This document shows, one piece after another, positions 38,052 through 47,351 of a DNA stretch of 64,000 bases. Numbering within the stretch: position 1 is the stretch's first letter; each line of letters opens with the position of its first letter. The position numbers were made by a program, and so were the translations under genes. Under the pieces are notes generated by a model. It saw only the letters and a program-made list of their open reading frames with translations, had not been told where the DNA came from and did no database searches. The DNA is from Flavobacterium resistens (GTDB taxonomy: Bacteria > Bacteroidota > Bacteroidia > Flavobacteriales > Flavobacteriaceae), in NCBI RefSeq assembly GCF_900182645.1, contig NZ_FXTA01000002.1, positions 1,175,414-1,239,413 of the forward strand, read 5' to 3'.

Positions 38052-39470
38052 ATGCAAGAAAACGAACAAGACCAGGAACATTTTAAAAGAGAACTCGGAT
38101 TATTAGACGGAACCATGCTTGTAGTGGGTTCTATGATTGGATCTGGGATATTTATCGTAAGTGCCGATATTGCCAGACAAGTTGGATCAGCCGGCTGGCT
38201 AACGCTTATTTGGCTAATCTCAGGATTAATTACCATTATTGCCGCTGTAAGTTATGGAGAACTTAGTGCGATGTTCCCAAAAGCGGGAGGACAATACGTA
38301 TATCTAAAAGAAGCTTATAATAAATTAATTGCCTTTTTGTACGGCTGGAGCTTTTTTGCTGTAATTCAAACCGGGACAATTGCTGCAGTTGGTGTGGCTT
38401 TTTCAAAGTTTGCGGCCTATCTTTATGAGCCGTTTAGTGATGAAAATATTTTATATGAATTAGGTTCATTTAAACTTAATGCAGCACAGCTTGTATCGAT
38501 TTTTACCATTGTGGTGCTGACTTTCATTAATAGTCGTGGAGTTAAAAACGGTAAAATTCTGCAAACTGTTTTAACAATAATCAAAATTTTATCTTTGCTG
38601 GGGTTAATCGTTTTTGGATTAACATTGGCTGCAAAAGCTTCAATTTGGGATGCCAACTGGGCTGACGCCTGGACAACACGTAGTTATAATACAAAAAGTG
38701 AATCATGGCTTCCAATTAGCGGAACAGCTTTAATTACTGGAATTTCAGCTGCAATGGTTGGTTCTTTATTTTCAAGCGATGCATGGAATGGCGTAACTTT
38801 TATTGCCGGCGAAATTAAAAACCCAAAACGAAATGTTGGTTTAAGTTTGTTTTTAGGAACCTTTATTGTAACAATAATTTACGTTTTGACAAATTTGATG
38901 TATTTGGCTGTTGTACCACTTCAGGAAATTGCGACAGCAAAATCAGATAGAGTAGCAGTTGTGGCCTCGCAATATATTTTTGGAGATATTGGTACGCTAA
39001 TTATTGCAATCATGATTATGATTTCGACTTTTGCCTGCAATAACGGATTAATTATGGCAGGAGCCAGAGTTTATTATACAATGGCAAATGATGGGTTATT
39101 CTTTAAAAAAGCTGCAGTTTTAAATGAATCAAGTGTTCCTGCATGGGCTTTGTGGGCGCAATGTATTTGGGCTTCGGCTTTATGTTTGACGGGAAAATAT
39201 GGTGATTTATTGGACTTCGTAATCATCATCGTTTTGATTTTTTACATTCTGACGATCTACGGAATTTTTATTTTAAGAAAAAAAATGCCAGATGCTGAAA
39301 GACCTTATAAAGCTTTTGGATATCCGTTTTTACCAATGTTATATATCATCGTTGCAACCGCAATTTGTATTTCATTATTATTTACAAAATTTTCAACTTG
39401 TGGGTGGGGAGTTTTAATAATGCTGGCAGGAATTCCTGTTTACTATTTAACAAAACCAAAAGAGGAATAA
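38052..39470 (+). CDS. Amino acid permease, APC superfamily
   Basis: A 472-aa transporter of 12 predicted transmembrane helices. The family signature in the first helix is GLLDGTMLVVGSMIGSGIFI with the unwound GSGIF motif, followed by GWLTLIWLISGLITIIAAVS. The conserved SYGELSAMFPKAGGQYVYL is also present. It resembles the LAT/amino acid:polyamine:organocation group (SteT-like exchangers). Substrate cannot be inferred. It has its own terminator at 39536 and is alone on its strand. Confidence 0.9.
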   Translation: MQENEQDQEHFKRELGLLDGTMLVVGSMIGSGIFIVSADIARQVGSAGWLTLIWLISGLITIIAAVSYGELSAMFPKAGGQYVYLKEAYNKLIAFLYGWSFFAVIQTGTIAAVGVAFSKFAAYLYEPFSDENILYELGSFKLNAAQLVSIFTIVVLTFINSRGVKNGKILQTVLTIIKILSLLGLIVFGLTLAAKASIWDANWADAWTTRSYNTKSESWLPISGTALITGISAAMVGSLFSSDAWNGVTFIAGEIKNPKRNVGLSLFLGTFIVTIIYVLTNLMYLAVVPLQEIATAKSDRVAVVASQYIFGDIGTLIIAIMIMISTFACNNGLIMAGARVYYTMANDGLFFKKAAVLNESSVPAWALWAQCIWASALCLTGKYGDLLDFVIIIVLIFYILTIYGIFILRKKMPDAERPYKAFGYPFLPMLYIIVATAICISLLFTKFSTCGWGVLIMLAGIPVYYLTKPKEE

Positions 39471-39510
39471 ATTTGTTTGCTTCGCCGATTCGGCTAAAGC
39501 CTCGCGTCAG

Positions 39511-39526
39511 GTTTGAAGTTTCAAAC
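39511..39526. repeat. Short palindrome after the permease gene
   Basis: GTTTGAA GT TTCAAAC is a perfect inverted repeat, in a GC-richer patch that also holds CGCCGATTCGGC. Its meaning is unknown. Confidence 0.35.
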
Positions 39527-39535
39527 TTTGATTAT

Positions 39536-39572
39536 AAAAAAAGCGTCTTGTTTATTACAGGACGCTTTTTTT
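39536..39572. terminator. Shared terminator of the permease and the next minus-strand gene
   Basis: A7-GCGTCTTGT pairs with ACAGGACGC-T7 (one G-T pair), with A and T tracts on either side, between convergent genes. Confidence 0.85.
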
Positions 39573-39576
39573 ATTT

Positions 39577-39987
39577 TTAATTGTTAGTATCCGATAAATC
39601 ATTATCAATTCTTTCTGCGGTTGGTCTTAAAAAAATCAGATAAATTAAAATAAGGATTCCAAATAAAATAAAATCGGGATTTAAAATTAAGATAAGAAAT
39701 GCTGCTCCTTCAAGAACTGCCCAACGCAAGATAGATGCAGTTTGGTAGATTGGAAATTTTTCTTCCAATTTTAATTTTGGATTAATTTGTTTTAATTGAG
39801 ATTTGAACAAAAAACTGCTTAAAACAAATGCTAAAACAGGAATCACAATATATATTACAGAAGATGAATCAATAACAGGAATTTGTAATTTCTCAATTGA
39901 AAGATCACCTAAAATATAATAAGCCACAATTGTTCCTGCGCAAATAGCAAGATGAAGAATTTGGAGTGTTTTAATTCTGTCAGACAT
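39577..39987 (-). CDS. Four-helix membrane protein of unknown function
   Basis: A 136-aa protein with four predicted transmembrane helices (about residues 9-28, 44-62, 88-106 and 108-126) and short polar ends. TLQILHLAICAGTIVAYYIL is the first and LILILNPDFILFGILILIY the last pair. It resembles uncharacterised small membrane proteins common in Flavobacteriaceae. There is no enzyme motif. Confidence 0.65.
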   Translation of the reverse strand: MSDRIKTLQILHLAICAGTIVAYYILGDLSIEKLQIPVIDSSSVIYIVIPVLAFVLSSFLFKSQLKQINPKLKLEEKFPIYQTASILRWAVLEGAAFLILILNPDFILFGILILIYLIFLRPTAERIDNDLSDTNN

Positions 39988-40175
39988 GATTTGGTTTAAA
40001 TTATAAAGTGGTTTGTATATGCAAGTTAAGATTAATTACTTGAAAAATAATGTTTTAGGTAATTAGAGTGTTGTTTTTTGAGTTTTCTTTGGAAACTCAT
40101 CGTTTTTTGAAAAAGCAAAAAAAATTATTGCCACAAATGAAATTTGCCTGCAAAACGGATGAGTAAAAATAAAAA

Positions 40176-40198
40176 AAAACACTGCGGTTAGGCAGTGT
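40176..40198 (-). terminator. Terminator of the DUF1810 gene
   Basis: ACACTGC (40179-40185) pairs with GCAGTGT (40192-40198). On the minus strand it is followed by a T9 tract. Confidence 0.8.
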
Positions 40199-40228
40199 CT
40201 CTTTGATGCAAATAATCTGAAAACCGTT

Positions 40229-40690
40229 TTATAACGCAACAGGTTCAGCAGAAGATTTTATTGTTGAATTAATAATAGACAAAGTAAGCGGATCAGATTC
40301 TCCTGAGAAGAAAGCTTCCAGAATTTCCTGAAATATCGGATTTGTGTTTTCAACTAAAGAAAAAAGCGTCATAGACGAACGCAATTTGCGTGCATCTAAA
40401 TCTCCAAAAATTCCATCAGCTGATTTCATTTTAAAACTTAATAAAAGTTCTGAAATTTCGATCAAATGTTTTCCTAAAATAGGATGTTCCAAATAATCAG
40501 AAGCTTCTTTTAAATCGTTAATGGCATAAAGATTTGCTGTATCGCTTTTGCCCAAACCTTTTATTTGCGGAAAAATGAACCACATCCAGTGTGTTTCTTT
40601 TTTCCCTTTGCTGATTTCAGAAAGAGCAGTAAGATAAAGTTTGTTTTGCGCATCTAAGAAACGCGATAAATCATTGTTAGAATAAGCCAT
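40229..40690 (-). CDS. DUF1810 family protein
   Basis: A 153-aa protein. The family pattern is plain: DLSRFLDAQNKLYLTALSEI, the HWMWFIFPQIKGLGKS motif, ATI-like spacing, LGKHLIEISELLL and KLRSSMTLF near the C-terminus. The frame runs 10 codons further upstream, but the ATG at 40690 (MAYSNNDLSRF) matches the family. The domain has no proven biochemical role. It lies downstream of the repair island on the same strand, 160 nt after alkB, and might be its last cistron. Confidence 0.9.
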   Translation of the reverse strand: MAYSNNDLSRFLDAQNKLYLTALSEISKGKKETHWMWFIFPQIKGLGKSDTANLYAINDLKEASDYLEHPILGKHLIEISELLLSFKMKSADGIFGDLDARKLRSSMTLFSLVENTNPIFQEILEAFFSGESDPLTLSIINSTIKSSAEPVAL

Positions 40691-40850
40691 TATGGTATTG
40701 TATTTTGAAAAAGGTTGCAAAAATAGTAAAAAAGAAAGGGTCTGCCTAATAAAAGGTTCATACAGTGTGTGTTTTAACTTTTTAAAGAAGGAATATCTTA
40801 CTGTTTTTTTGACTGAAAAAACTTTTTAAGAGCATTCAATTCTATAAAAA

Positions 40851-41477
40851 TCAAAGATTTCGATTGGTTCTTCTAAAGGTAAGATTGATCCTCGGTAAAA
40901 CATCTCGTGCGGTTTTCGGAACCTGATGTTGCCAAAAACTATTGGTCGTTCCTGCCATTAATAAAAAAGAACCATGATGTAAAGGAATCTCAACTTGATC
41001 AATATCTTTTCGAAATTTATGACGCAATCTAAACATTCTGGTTTCGCCAAAAGTTACCGATGCTATAACAGGATTTGGTCCCGTATTATGTTCCTTGTCG
41101 CTGTGCCACGCCACGCTGTCGTTGCCATCTCGATATAAATTTAAAAGAAGACTGTTGAAATCTAGTTCTGTTTCTTTTTCAACACGGCCTCTGATAGTCA
41201 GTAAATCGTAGGTCCAGTCGGGGCCTTTTTGATCGGCACCCGGATTGTCTTTGTCTTCATACCAGGAAATCATTCTTGGGGCTGTAACGATTTTATCAAA
41301 CATTTCCATTTCGTATTCTCGCCATTTGGTTTTGCGAAGTATTCTTTCATAAAAACGATCAGATTCTTCTTTACTAAAAAAATTATCGATCAAAATTAAT
41401 TCGCAATCCGGCAAATCGTATACAATTTTACCACTGCTGCCTGTAGTAAATAATTCGGTGTCGCTAAATAGTGTCAT
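40851..41477 (-). CDS. AlkB-type 2-oxoglutarate/Fe(II) dioxygenase
   Basis: A 208-aa member of the AlkB family, which removes alkyl groups such as 1-methyladenine and 3-methylcytosine from nucleic acids by oxidation. The iron ligands are H-x-D in VAWHSDKEHN and His in FWQHQVPK, with the 2-oxoglutarate-binding arginine in RINLTFRRT. The substrate lid precedes the NLYRDGNDSVAWHSD core. This is the short ABH2-like arrangement of bacterial AlkB homologues, not the E. coli ada-linked form. It is the fourth gene of a unit with the exonuclease, dnaE-type and dinB genes, 45 nt after the exonuclease. Confidence 0.9.
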   Translation of the reverse strand: MTLFSDTELFTTGSSGKIVYDLPDCELILIDNFFSKEESDRFYERILRKTKWREYEMEMFDKIVTAPRMISWYEDKDNPGADQKGPDWTYDLLTIRGRVEKETELDFNSLLLNLYRDGNDSVAWHSDKEHNTGPNPVIASVTFGETRMFRLRHKFRKDIDQVEIPLHHGSFLLMAGTTNSFWQHQVPKTARDVLPRINLTFRRTNRNL

Positions 41478-41522
41478 AATTCATATTTTAGTTTTACAGC
41501 TCTATTTTATGTTTTATTTGGT

Positions 41523-42911
41523 TTAGGAAGCTTTACTTAAAAAATGTTTGTTGAAGAATACTTTGCCAGGATGTTTTTCGGCATAAGTAAAAATTAACTG
41601 CTCAATATATTGATTGCTTTTATAAAGCGTAACATAACTTTTTACATCTTCTGGATCATGAATGGCAACATCTCTCGGAATATATCCCATTCCATGAAAA
41701 TGGCCATTTTCAATCCAGATGCAGCTGCGTTCCTCTTTAGATCTTCCTTTGTCTATAATGGCAAAAGTGGGTCTGTTATTTAAGAAAAAATCAATAGCAT
41801 TGTCAACTTGTTCGTTGTGAAGCAGAATATCAGGCAGGCTTTTTACATCATTATTTTGCGGAAGCTCTGCTTCTTCAGGTCTTGAATATTTGCAAAATCT
41901 TTGATCAATTTCAAATTGTTCAGCCAGACTTCTCAATAAATTTATAGCGTTATACAAACTATTAAATTCATGAATACAAGTCTGAAATTTGCTTAGCTTT
42001 CCAACAGCCAAATATTTATATCCGTTTCTTGCCTCATATTGATAAATGCCAAATCTTGCTTCAAAACGTTTTAATGCTCTATTGTAGGCTGGCCAAAGCT
42101 GTTTTATTTCGGTACATTCTAATAAAAGCGCCATTAATTCGGTGGCACAGATTTCAAAGGAAATTGCATGAATGTCTCTCAGGAAATGCTGTCTCTGAGG
42201 ATTGATATTATTGCCACTAAAATGCGATGCCACACGTTTCTTTACATTGATGGCTTTACCTACATAAATCACTTTCTTTGCCTGATTATAAAAATAATAG
42301 ACACCTGGTTTTTCTGGTAAATTATTAAAGTCATCTGGCGGAAGGTTTGGAGGTAAACGCTGATCCTGCGCCGTTTTTTTGATCATTTTTTCTATTTCTC
42401 CTTCATTGTCCCATTCCAGTAAAAGCGAAAATAATAGGGCAGTGGCGTCTGCATCTCCACCAGCTCGGTGTCTGTTTTCTAAAGATATATTTAAAGAATT
42501 ACAAAGATTTCCTAAACTGTAAGAGCCTAAACCAGGTTTGATTTTTCTAGCCGCACGGACGGTACAAAGTTTTCTTGCCGACCATTTAAAACCCGACTGT
42601 TCCAACTGATGATGTACAAACGAATAATCGAAGTTGACATTATGCGCTACGAAAACACGATCAGTCAACATTTCTAAAACCTTCTCTGAAATATCATCGA
42701 AAATAGGAGCATTAGCAACCATTTCATTATTAATTCCCGTTAATCCAAAAATAGAAGGAGGAATATCCTGTTCTGGATTTACAAGAGTTTCATAACGATC
42801 CAACACTTTTGTACCATCATGAATAATAATGGCAATTTCTGTAATACGGCTACCACTGGCATTTCCGCCTGTGGTTTCGATATCGACTATGGCATATTCC
42901 TGATTTTTCAT
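41523..42911 (-). CDS. DEDDh exonuclease fused to a GIY-YIG nuclease domain (UvrC/Cho-like)
   Basis: A 462-aa two-domain nuclease. The N-terminal half (about 1-175) is a DnaQ-type 3'-5' exonuclease: AIVDIETTGG (Asp, Glu), VAHNVNFDYSF (Asp) and HRAGGDADATALLF (His, Asp). The middle (about 200-285) is a GIY-YIG endonuclease (PGVYYFYNQAKKVIYVGKA and VKKRVASHF), like the N-terminal domain of UvrC or Cho. The last 150 residues have no obvious family to me. Such DnaQ-UvrC fusions occur in several phyla and are presumed to act in nucleotide excision or lesion removal. Here it belongs to a repair cluster beside a translesion polymerase pair, which supports that role. Confidence 0.9.
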   Translation of the reverse strand: MKNQEYAIVDIETTGGNASGSRITEIAIIIHDGTKVLDRYETLVNPEQDIPPSIFGLTGINNEMVANAPIFDDISEKVLEMLTDRVFVAHNVNFDYSFVHHQLEQSGFKWSARKLCTVRAARKIKPGLGSYSLGNLCNSLNISLENRHRAGGDADATALLFSLLLEWDNEGEIEKMIKKTAQDQRLPPNLPPDDFNNLPEKPGVYYFYNQAKKVIYVGKAINVKKRVASHFSGNNINPQRQHFLRDIHAISFEICATELMALLLECTEIKQLWPAYNRALKRFEARFGIYQYEARNGYKYLAVGKLSKFQTCIHEFNSLYNAINLLRSLAEQFEIDQRFCKYSRPEEAELPQNNDVKSLPDILLHNEQVDNAIDFFLNNRPTFAIIDKGRSKEERSCIWIENGHFHGMGYIPRDVAIHDPEDVKSYVTLYKSNQYIEQLIFTYAEKHPGKVFFNKHFLSKAS

Positions 42912-42948
42912 TTTTATATAACGTAAGTTTTTCTTTAGTTATTTAAAT

Positions 42949-43020
42949 ATTTAACACATAGAATTAAAGTTGAAAATGGCGTCTCTACAAGCTAAAAAAC
43001 TATTTTTCTATGTGTTAAAT
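42949..43020. repeat. 15-bp inverted repeat in the dnaE-exonuclease spacer
   Basis: ATTTAACACATAGAA (42949-42963) pairs exactly with TTCTATGTGTTAAAT (43006-43020) across 42 nt. It lies between two genes of the repair operon and has no T tract. Confidence 0.7.
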
Positions 43021-43029
43021 TATCCTCAT

Positions 43030-46000
43030 TTAAAATTTCATTCGGTGTCTTGGCAGATTAATTTCATGCCCCTGCGGATAAGGTTTTCGATGTGTTAGGC
43101 TTATATCTTCTTTAATTTGGTTTTGTGTTCTAAACTGATCTTTCGAATCCATATATCGCGGATCTGGAATGAAAGGCATTTTCGCCATTTTAGTAATGGT
43201 GATTGTTGGAAAATGATAATCAACTTCGACATTTCCTAACAAAAGATAACAGCCTCCGCCCTGAAAAGGATATTTCTCTAAGCTATCCGGAAAATGTGCC
43301 GTATCAAAATAAGTACCTTCATGATCGATCCAGGTTCCAAAATACATAGTGCCTTTTTTGGTCGGAACGTGTTTTCTCGAAATTAAATACGCCAGCATTC
43401 TAACTTGTTTTTTATGATACTGAACTAAATCTTTAGCCATAATATCGCCTCGATGTTTGGTTTGGAGAAGGTCAAAAACAGTGCATGAAACAGGAAAACT
43501 TAAAAGCTCAATTTCATCAAAAGCATCTTCAAAAACGGAACGTTCTAATTTTGGGAGTTTGTATTCTTTAACGGGTTCCTGTAGTAATTTCAAATCTCTA
43601 TTTTCGGGCTTAAAATTATTTAACAGCAGACTGGCAGTTACCAAAAGCTGATTTTTAGTTTTCCCTGTAAAACGAAATGCATCAATAAAAATTAGAGTTT
43701 TAATGCCTTCAATCCCAATTGGAATTCGATTGATAAAATCTTCCAGAGAATTAAAATCACCTTTTTTATTTCGATCTTCTTCAATTAAATGTGCGATTTT
43801 GGATTCCAAACTCTGAATGTGCATAAAACCGAGATAAATATCGGTACCATATAAAGTAGTCTGATATTCGCTTTTATTCACACACGGATTATGAATTGTT
43901 CCGCCAGACATTCTTGCTTCGTGTACATACACTTCGGTTCTGTAAAATCCACCCTGATTGTTGATTACCGCTGTCATAAATTCGACCGGATAATTGACTT
44001 TCAGATACAAACTCTGATAACTTTCAACTGCATAAGAAGCCGAATGCGCTTTGCAGAAAGAATATCCCGCAAAAGATTCAATCTGGCGATAAATTTCCTG
44101 ACTTAATTGTAATGGATGTCCTTTTTGAGCACAACTCGCGAAGAAATTATCTTTTACTTTCTGCAACGCTTCCAAAGATCTTCCTTTTCCTGACATGGCA
44201 CGACGAAGAATATCACCGTCAGGAGCGGGAAGTCCGCCGTAATGCTGGGCGATTTTAATCACATCTTCCTGATAGACCATAATGCCGTAAGTTTCGCCAA
44301 GATGTTCTCTGAAAACCTCATGAAAATACTCAAACTGAGTTGGGTTATTATGACGAAAAATATACTCTTTCATCATTCCCGATTGTGCAACGCCGGGACG
44401 AATAATAGACGACGCAGCGACAAGAATTTTATAATTATCACAATTTAAACGACGCAGTAAACCACGCATAGCAGGACTTTCGATATAAAAACAGCCAATT
44501 GTATGTCCTTTTGCTAAATAAGAATTGCAAACGGCCTCGTCTTTAGAAATTGAAGTATCACGAATATTAACTTTTATACCTCGGTTTTTGGCAATCAGTT
44601 TTACGCTGTCGTCAATATGTCCGATACCACGTTGACTTAGAATATCAAATTTGTCAAAACCAATTTCTTCGGCAATATGCATATCAAAAAGTACGATTGG
44701 AAAACCTTTTGGTGGCATTTCCAATGGCGTATAATTCGTAATTGGTTCTTCAGAAATTAGAATTCCACACGCGTGCATGCTTCGTTGATTGGGATATTTT
44801 CCCATCATTTGTCCGTATTCCTGAACCAATTTTACAATTTTATTGGTTGGATGAAGTTCTTCTGGATTTTTTGCCAAAAGATCTAATTCTTCTTTAGGAA
44901 GCCCGAAAACTTTTCCAACTTCCCTAAAAATAGAACGGTATTTAAACTCAACATTTGTACCGCAAAAAGCTACATGATCTCTGCCGTATTTTTTGAAGAT
45001 ATATTCTAAAATTGTGTTGCGTTCCTGCCAGCTCCAGTCGATATCAAAATCAGGAGGAGTTTTACGATTGAGGTTTAAAAAACGTTCAAAATATAAATCT
45101 AATTCGATGGGACAGATATCGGTAATTCCGAGGCAATAGGCAATAATACTGTTGGCACCGCTTCCGCGTCCGATGTGCATGAATCCTTGACTGTTGCTAT
45201 ACTGAATAATATCCCAGGTAATTAAAAAATAACCGCTGAATTCTAATTCGTCAATTACTTTTAATTCTTTCTTCACACGAGCTTTTGCTTCAATATTTTC
45301 GTTTCCGTAACGTTTTTCAAATCCTTCCCAAGCCAATTCGGTCAATTTTTCTAAATCTTTTTGACGGTTTTCAGTATAGAATTTTTTATTTCTTTTAGCT
45401 GAAAAATCATATTGAAAATTACAATCGTCGATGATGCGCTGTGTGTTTAAAATGATTTCAGGATATTTTTCATAGAATGGCAGAATCGATTCTAGTGGTT
45501 TCATCATATCAGAAACTTTGCAATAATCTGCTTCTGTAAGTTTCGATAAAATAATATTGGTGTCAATAGCTCTAAGCACTTTATGCAGATTGTATTCTTT
45601 TTTACTTCGAAAAGTTACAGGCTGTAAAATCACCATTTTGGAGATTTTATTTTTATGTTTTGAAGTCAGAAGACCTGAAACTTCTTCAGGACGAACTCCG
45701 ATAAATTCATTTTCGAAAAGCGTTTCAGGAGCATTTTCTAAAGTATAAATCACAAAAACCGACTCGAATTTTGGAGCACGCAAAGGCAAAGTTTCTCCGC
45801 TGAAATTATATTTCGTTAAGAATCTGTTCATTTCTGCTAAACCTTCTGCATTTTTAGCTAGACCAATATATAGGAATTGATGATTGCATCGAAATTCCAT
45901 TCCAACCAAAGGTTTGATTTCTTTTTCCTGACACGCTTTTATAAAATCGTAAATTCCGGTAACGGTATTAATATCTGTTAATGCCATTACTTTAATATCA

Positions 46001-46083
46001 TGCAAAACCGCTTCAGCAATCAATTCCTTAAGCGGAATTGTGCCGTAACGTAATGAATGATAGGAATGACAATTAAGATACAT
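43030..46083 (-). CDS. Second DNA polymerase III alpha subunit, short error-prone-like form
   Basis: A 1017-aa C-family polymerase. The N-terminal PHP domain (about 1-250, LNCHSYHSLRYGTIPLKELI and VMALTDINTVTGIYD) is followed by the polymerase domain. It has the catalytic aspartates in PPDFDIDWSW and the third in FDKFDILSQRGI, plus HIGRGSGANS. Then come fingers, beta-binding and a C-terminal OB-like part. The length is near DnaE2/ImuC (about 1050) and well below the roughly 1150-1500 of replicative DnaE. It shares one base (TAATG) with dinB, so the two are translationally coupled. This points to a damage-tolerance polymerase rather than the replicase; a bona fide ImuB is not present. Confidence 0.88.
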   Translation of the reverse strand: MYLNCHSYHSLRYGTIPLKELIAEAVLHDIKVMALTDINTVTGIYDFIKACQEKEIKPLVGMEFRCNHQFLYIGLAKNAEGLAEMNRFLTKYNFSGETLPLRAPKFESVFVIYTLENAPETLFENEFIGVRPEEVSGLLTSKHKNKISKMVILQPVTFRSKKEYNLHKVLRAIDTNIILSKLTEADYCKVSDMMKPLESILPFYEKYPEIILNTQRIIDDCNFQYDFSAKRNKKFYTENRQKDLEKLTELAWEGFEKRYGNENIEAKARVKKELKVIDELEFSGYFLITWDIIQYSNSQGFMHIGRGSGANSIIAYCLGITDICPIELDLYFERFLNLNRKTPPDFDIDWSWQERNTILEYIFKKYGRDHVAFCGTNVEFKYRSIFREVGKVFGLPKEELDLLAKNPEELHPTNKIVKLVQEYGQMMGKYPNQRSMHACGILISEEPITNYTPLEMPPKGFPIVLFDMHIAEEIGFDKFDILSQRGIGHIDDSVKLIAKNRGIKVNIRDTSISKDEAVCNSYLAKGHTIGCFYIESPAMRGLLRRLNCDNYKILVAASSIIRPGVAQSGMMKEYIFRHNNPTQFEYFHEVFREHLGETYGIMVYQEDVIKIAQHYGGLPAPDGDILRRAMSGKGRSLEALQKVKDNFFASCAQKGHPLQLSQEIYRQIESFAGYSFCKAHSASYAVESYQSLYLKVNYPVEFMTAVINNQGGFYRTEVYVHEARMSGGTIHNPCVNKSEYQTTLYGTDIYLGFMHIQSLESKIAHLIEEDRNKKGDFNSLEDFINRIPIGIEGIKTLIFIDAFRFTGKTKNQLLVTASLLLNNFKPENRDLKLLQEPVKEYKLPKLERSVFEDAFDEIELLSFPVSCTVFDLLQTKHRGDIMAKDLVQYHKKQVRMLAYLISRKHVPTKKGTMYFGTWIDHEGTYFDTAHFPDSLEKYPFQGGGCYLLLGNVEVDYHFPTITITKMAKMPFIPDPRYMDSKDQFRTQNQIKEDISLTHRKPYPQGHEINLPRHRMKF

Positions 46084-47264
46084 TATTTCTTGCGTTTTAA
46101 AATTTCGTCTTTAGTGTTTGGTTTAAAATGAGCTCCGGCACAGCGCATTACGGCATCAAAACCATAACGACTTTTCATTTTGTCCATCGCTTCGTAAAGT
46201 GAAAGCATTTCCTGAGTATCCTCAAAAAGATCAATTTGATAGGTTCCGCGCACGAGTCCGCTAAAGCGAATACCAATCAAACGCAGACGCATACGACGTT
46301 GATACACTTTCTCAAAAAGTTCTATTACATTTTTAGTCAAAATATGATCGGCAGAGGTATAAGCCACTCGGGATTGTTTGGTTTCGGTATCAAAATTGGC
46401 GTAACGTATTTTAACGGTAACAGTTGAGGTTAGCCATTGTTCCGCACGAAGCTGAAAGGCCAGTTTTTCGACCATTCCTAATAATATTCTTCTCAGTTTT
46501 GCAAGATCAATAGTATCCTGCGAAAAAGTAGTTTCAGTAGAAATTGATTTTCGTTCGGTATAAGGTTCAACAGGTGTATGGTCGATTCCGTGTGCTTTTT
46601 TCCAAAGTTCCAAGCCATTTTTACCTATCATCTGTTGTAAAACTTCGGCAGGCATCTCAGCTAAAGTCTGAATTTTTCGAACGCCGATTCGAGATAAAAG
46701 CTGAAAAGTAACAGCTCCAACCATTGGAATTTTCTGAATTGAAAGCGGATTTAAAAAGTCTTGTACTTCTTGTTCTGGAATTTGAAGATTCCCAACAGGT
46801 TTGCCTTCGCCAGTCGCAATTTTAGAAACCGTTTTGTTAATGGATAATGAAAAACTAATCGGAAGTCCGGTTTCTTTAATGACTTTTTGAGCCAGTTCAT
46901 TTGTCCATTTATAACTGCCGTGAAATTTGTCCATTCCAGTAATATCCAGATAAAATTCATCGACACTTGCTTTTTCTAAAACAGGCGCTTTTTCCTGAAG
47001 AATTTCGGTAACATCATGAGAAAGTTGCGAATATAATTCCATGTCGCCTTTCATCACTTTTGCGTCAGGGCAAAGCTTTAATGCCATACGAATCGGCATG
47101 GCAGAACGAACGCCAAATTTACGGGCTTCATACGAACAAGAAGCAACAACACCGCGGTCTCCTCCACCTATAATAAGCGGAATTCCGTTAAGTTCTGAGT
47201 TAGTGCGTCTTTCACAGGATACAAAAAAGGTATCCAAATCCATATGTACAATTGCCCGTGCCAT
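46083..47264 (-). CDS. dinB: DNA polymerase IV, Y family
   Basis: A 393-aa translesion polymerase. The palm holds MDLDTFFVSCERR (metal-binding Asp) and ASVDEFYLDIT (Asp-Glu), with the finger residues VVASCSYEARKFGVRSAMP between them, followed by the helix-hairpin-helix and the little-finger domain (about 240-350). It is the first gene of the repair operon, immediately divergent from the S24 repressor. Its promoter -7 is at 47287-47294, and the leader is short (about 20 nt). Its ATG is preceded by AAGGAAA. The length is usual for DinB, with a basic C-terminal tail (KPNTKDEILKRKK). Confidence 0.93.
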   Translation of the reverse strand: MARAIVHMDLDTFFVSCERRTNSELNGIPLIIGGGDRGVVASCSYEARKFGVRSAMPIRMALKLCPDAKVMKGDMELYSQLSHDVTEILQEKAPVLEKASVDEFYLDITGMDKFHGSYKWTNELAQKVIKETGLPISFSLSINKTVSKIATGEGKPVGNLQIPEQEVQDFLNPLSIQKIPMVGAVTFQLLSRIGVRKIQTLAEMPAEVLQQMIGKNGLELWKKAHGIDHTPVEPYTERKSISTETTFSQDTIDLAKLRRILLGMVEKLAFQLRAEQWLTSTVTVKIRYANFDTETKQSRVAYTSADHILTKNVIELFEKVYQRRMRLRLIGIRFSGLVRGTYQIDLFEDTQEMLSLYEAMDKMKSRYGFDAVMRCAGAHFKPNTKDEILKRKK

Positions 47265-47274
47265 TTTCCTTTGT

Positions 47275-47333
47275 TTTTGTATGGAACAAAATTAGCACAG
47301 GTGATAACAATTTTTTGTATATTTGCTGTTCCA
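47275..47333. promoter_or_regulatory. Divergent dinB / S24-repressor promoters with a shared TGTTCCA box
   Basis: The minus-strand -7 TAATTTTG (47294-47287) serves dinB and the plus-strand -7 TATATTTG (47318-47325) serves the repressor. Each is followed directly by TGTTCCA, in inverted orientation at 47282-47288 (TGGAACA) and 47327-47333. The first lies inside an interrupted palindrome, TTTTGT ATGGA ACAAAA (47275-47291). A binding site for the S24 repressor is the natural reading. Confidence 0.55.
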
Positions 47334-47351
47334 AATTATAACAAATTAATT

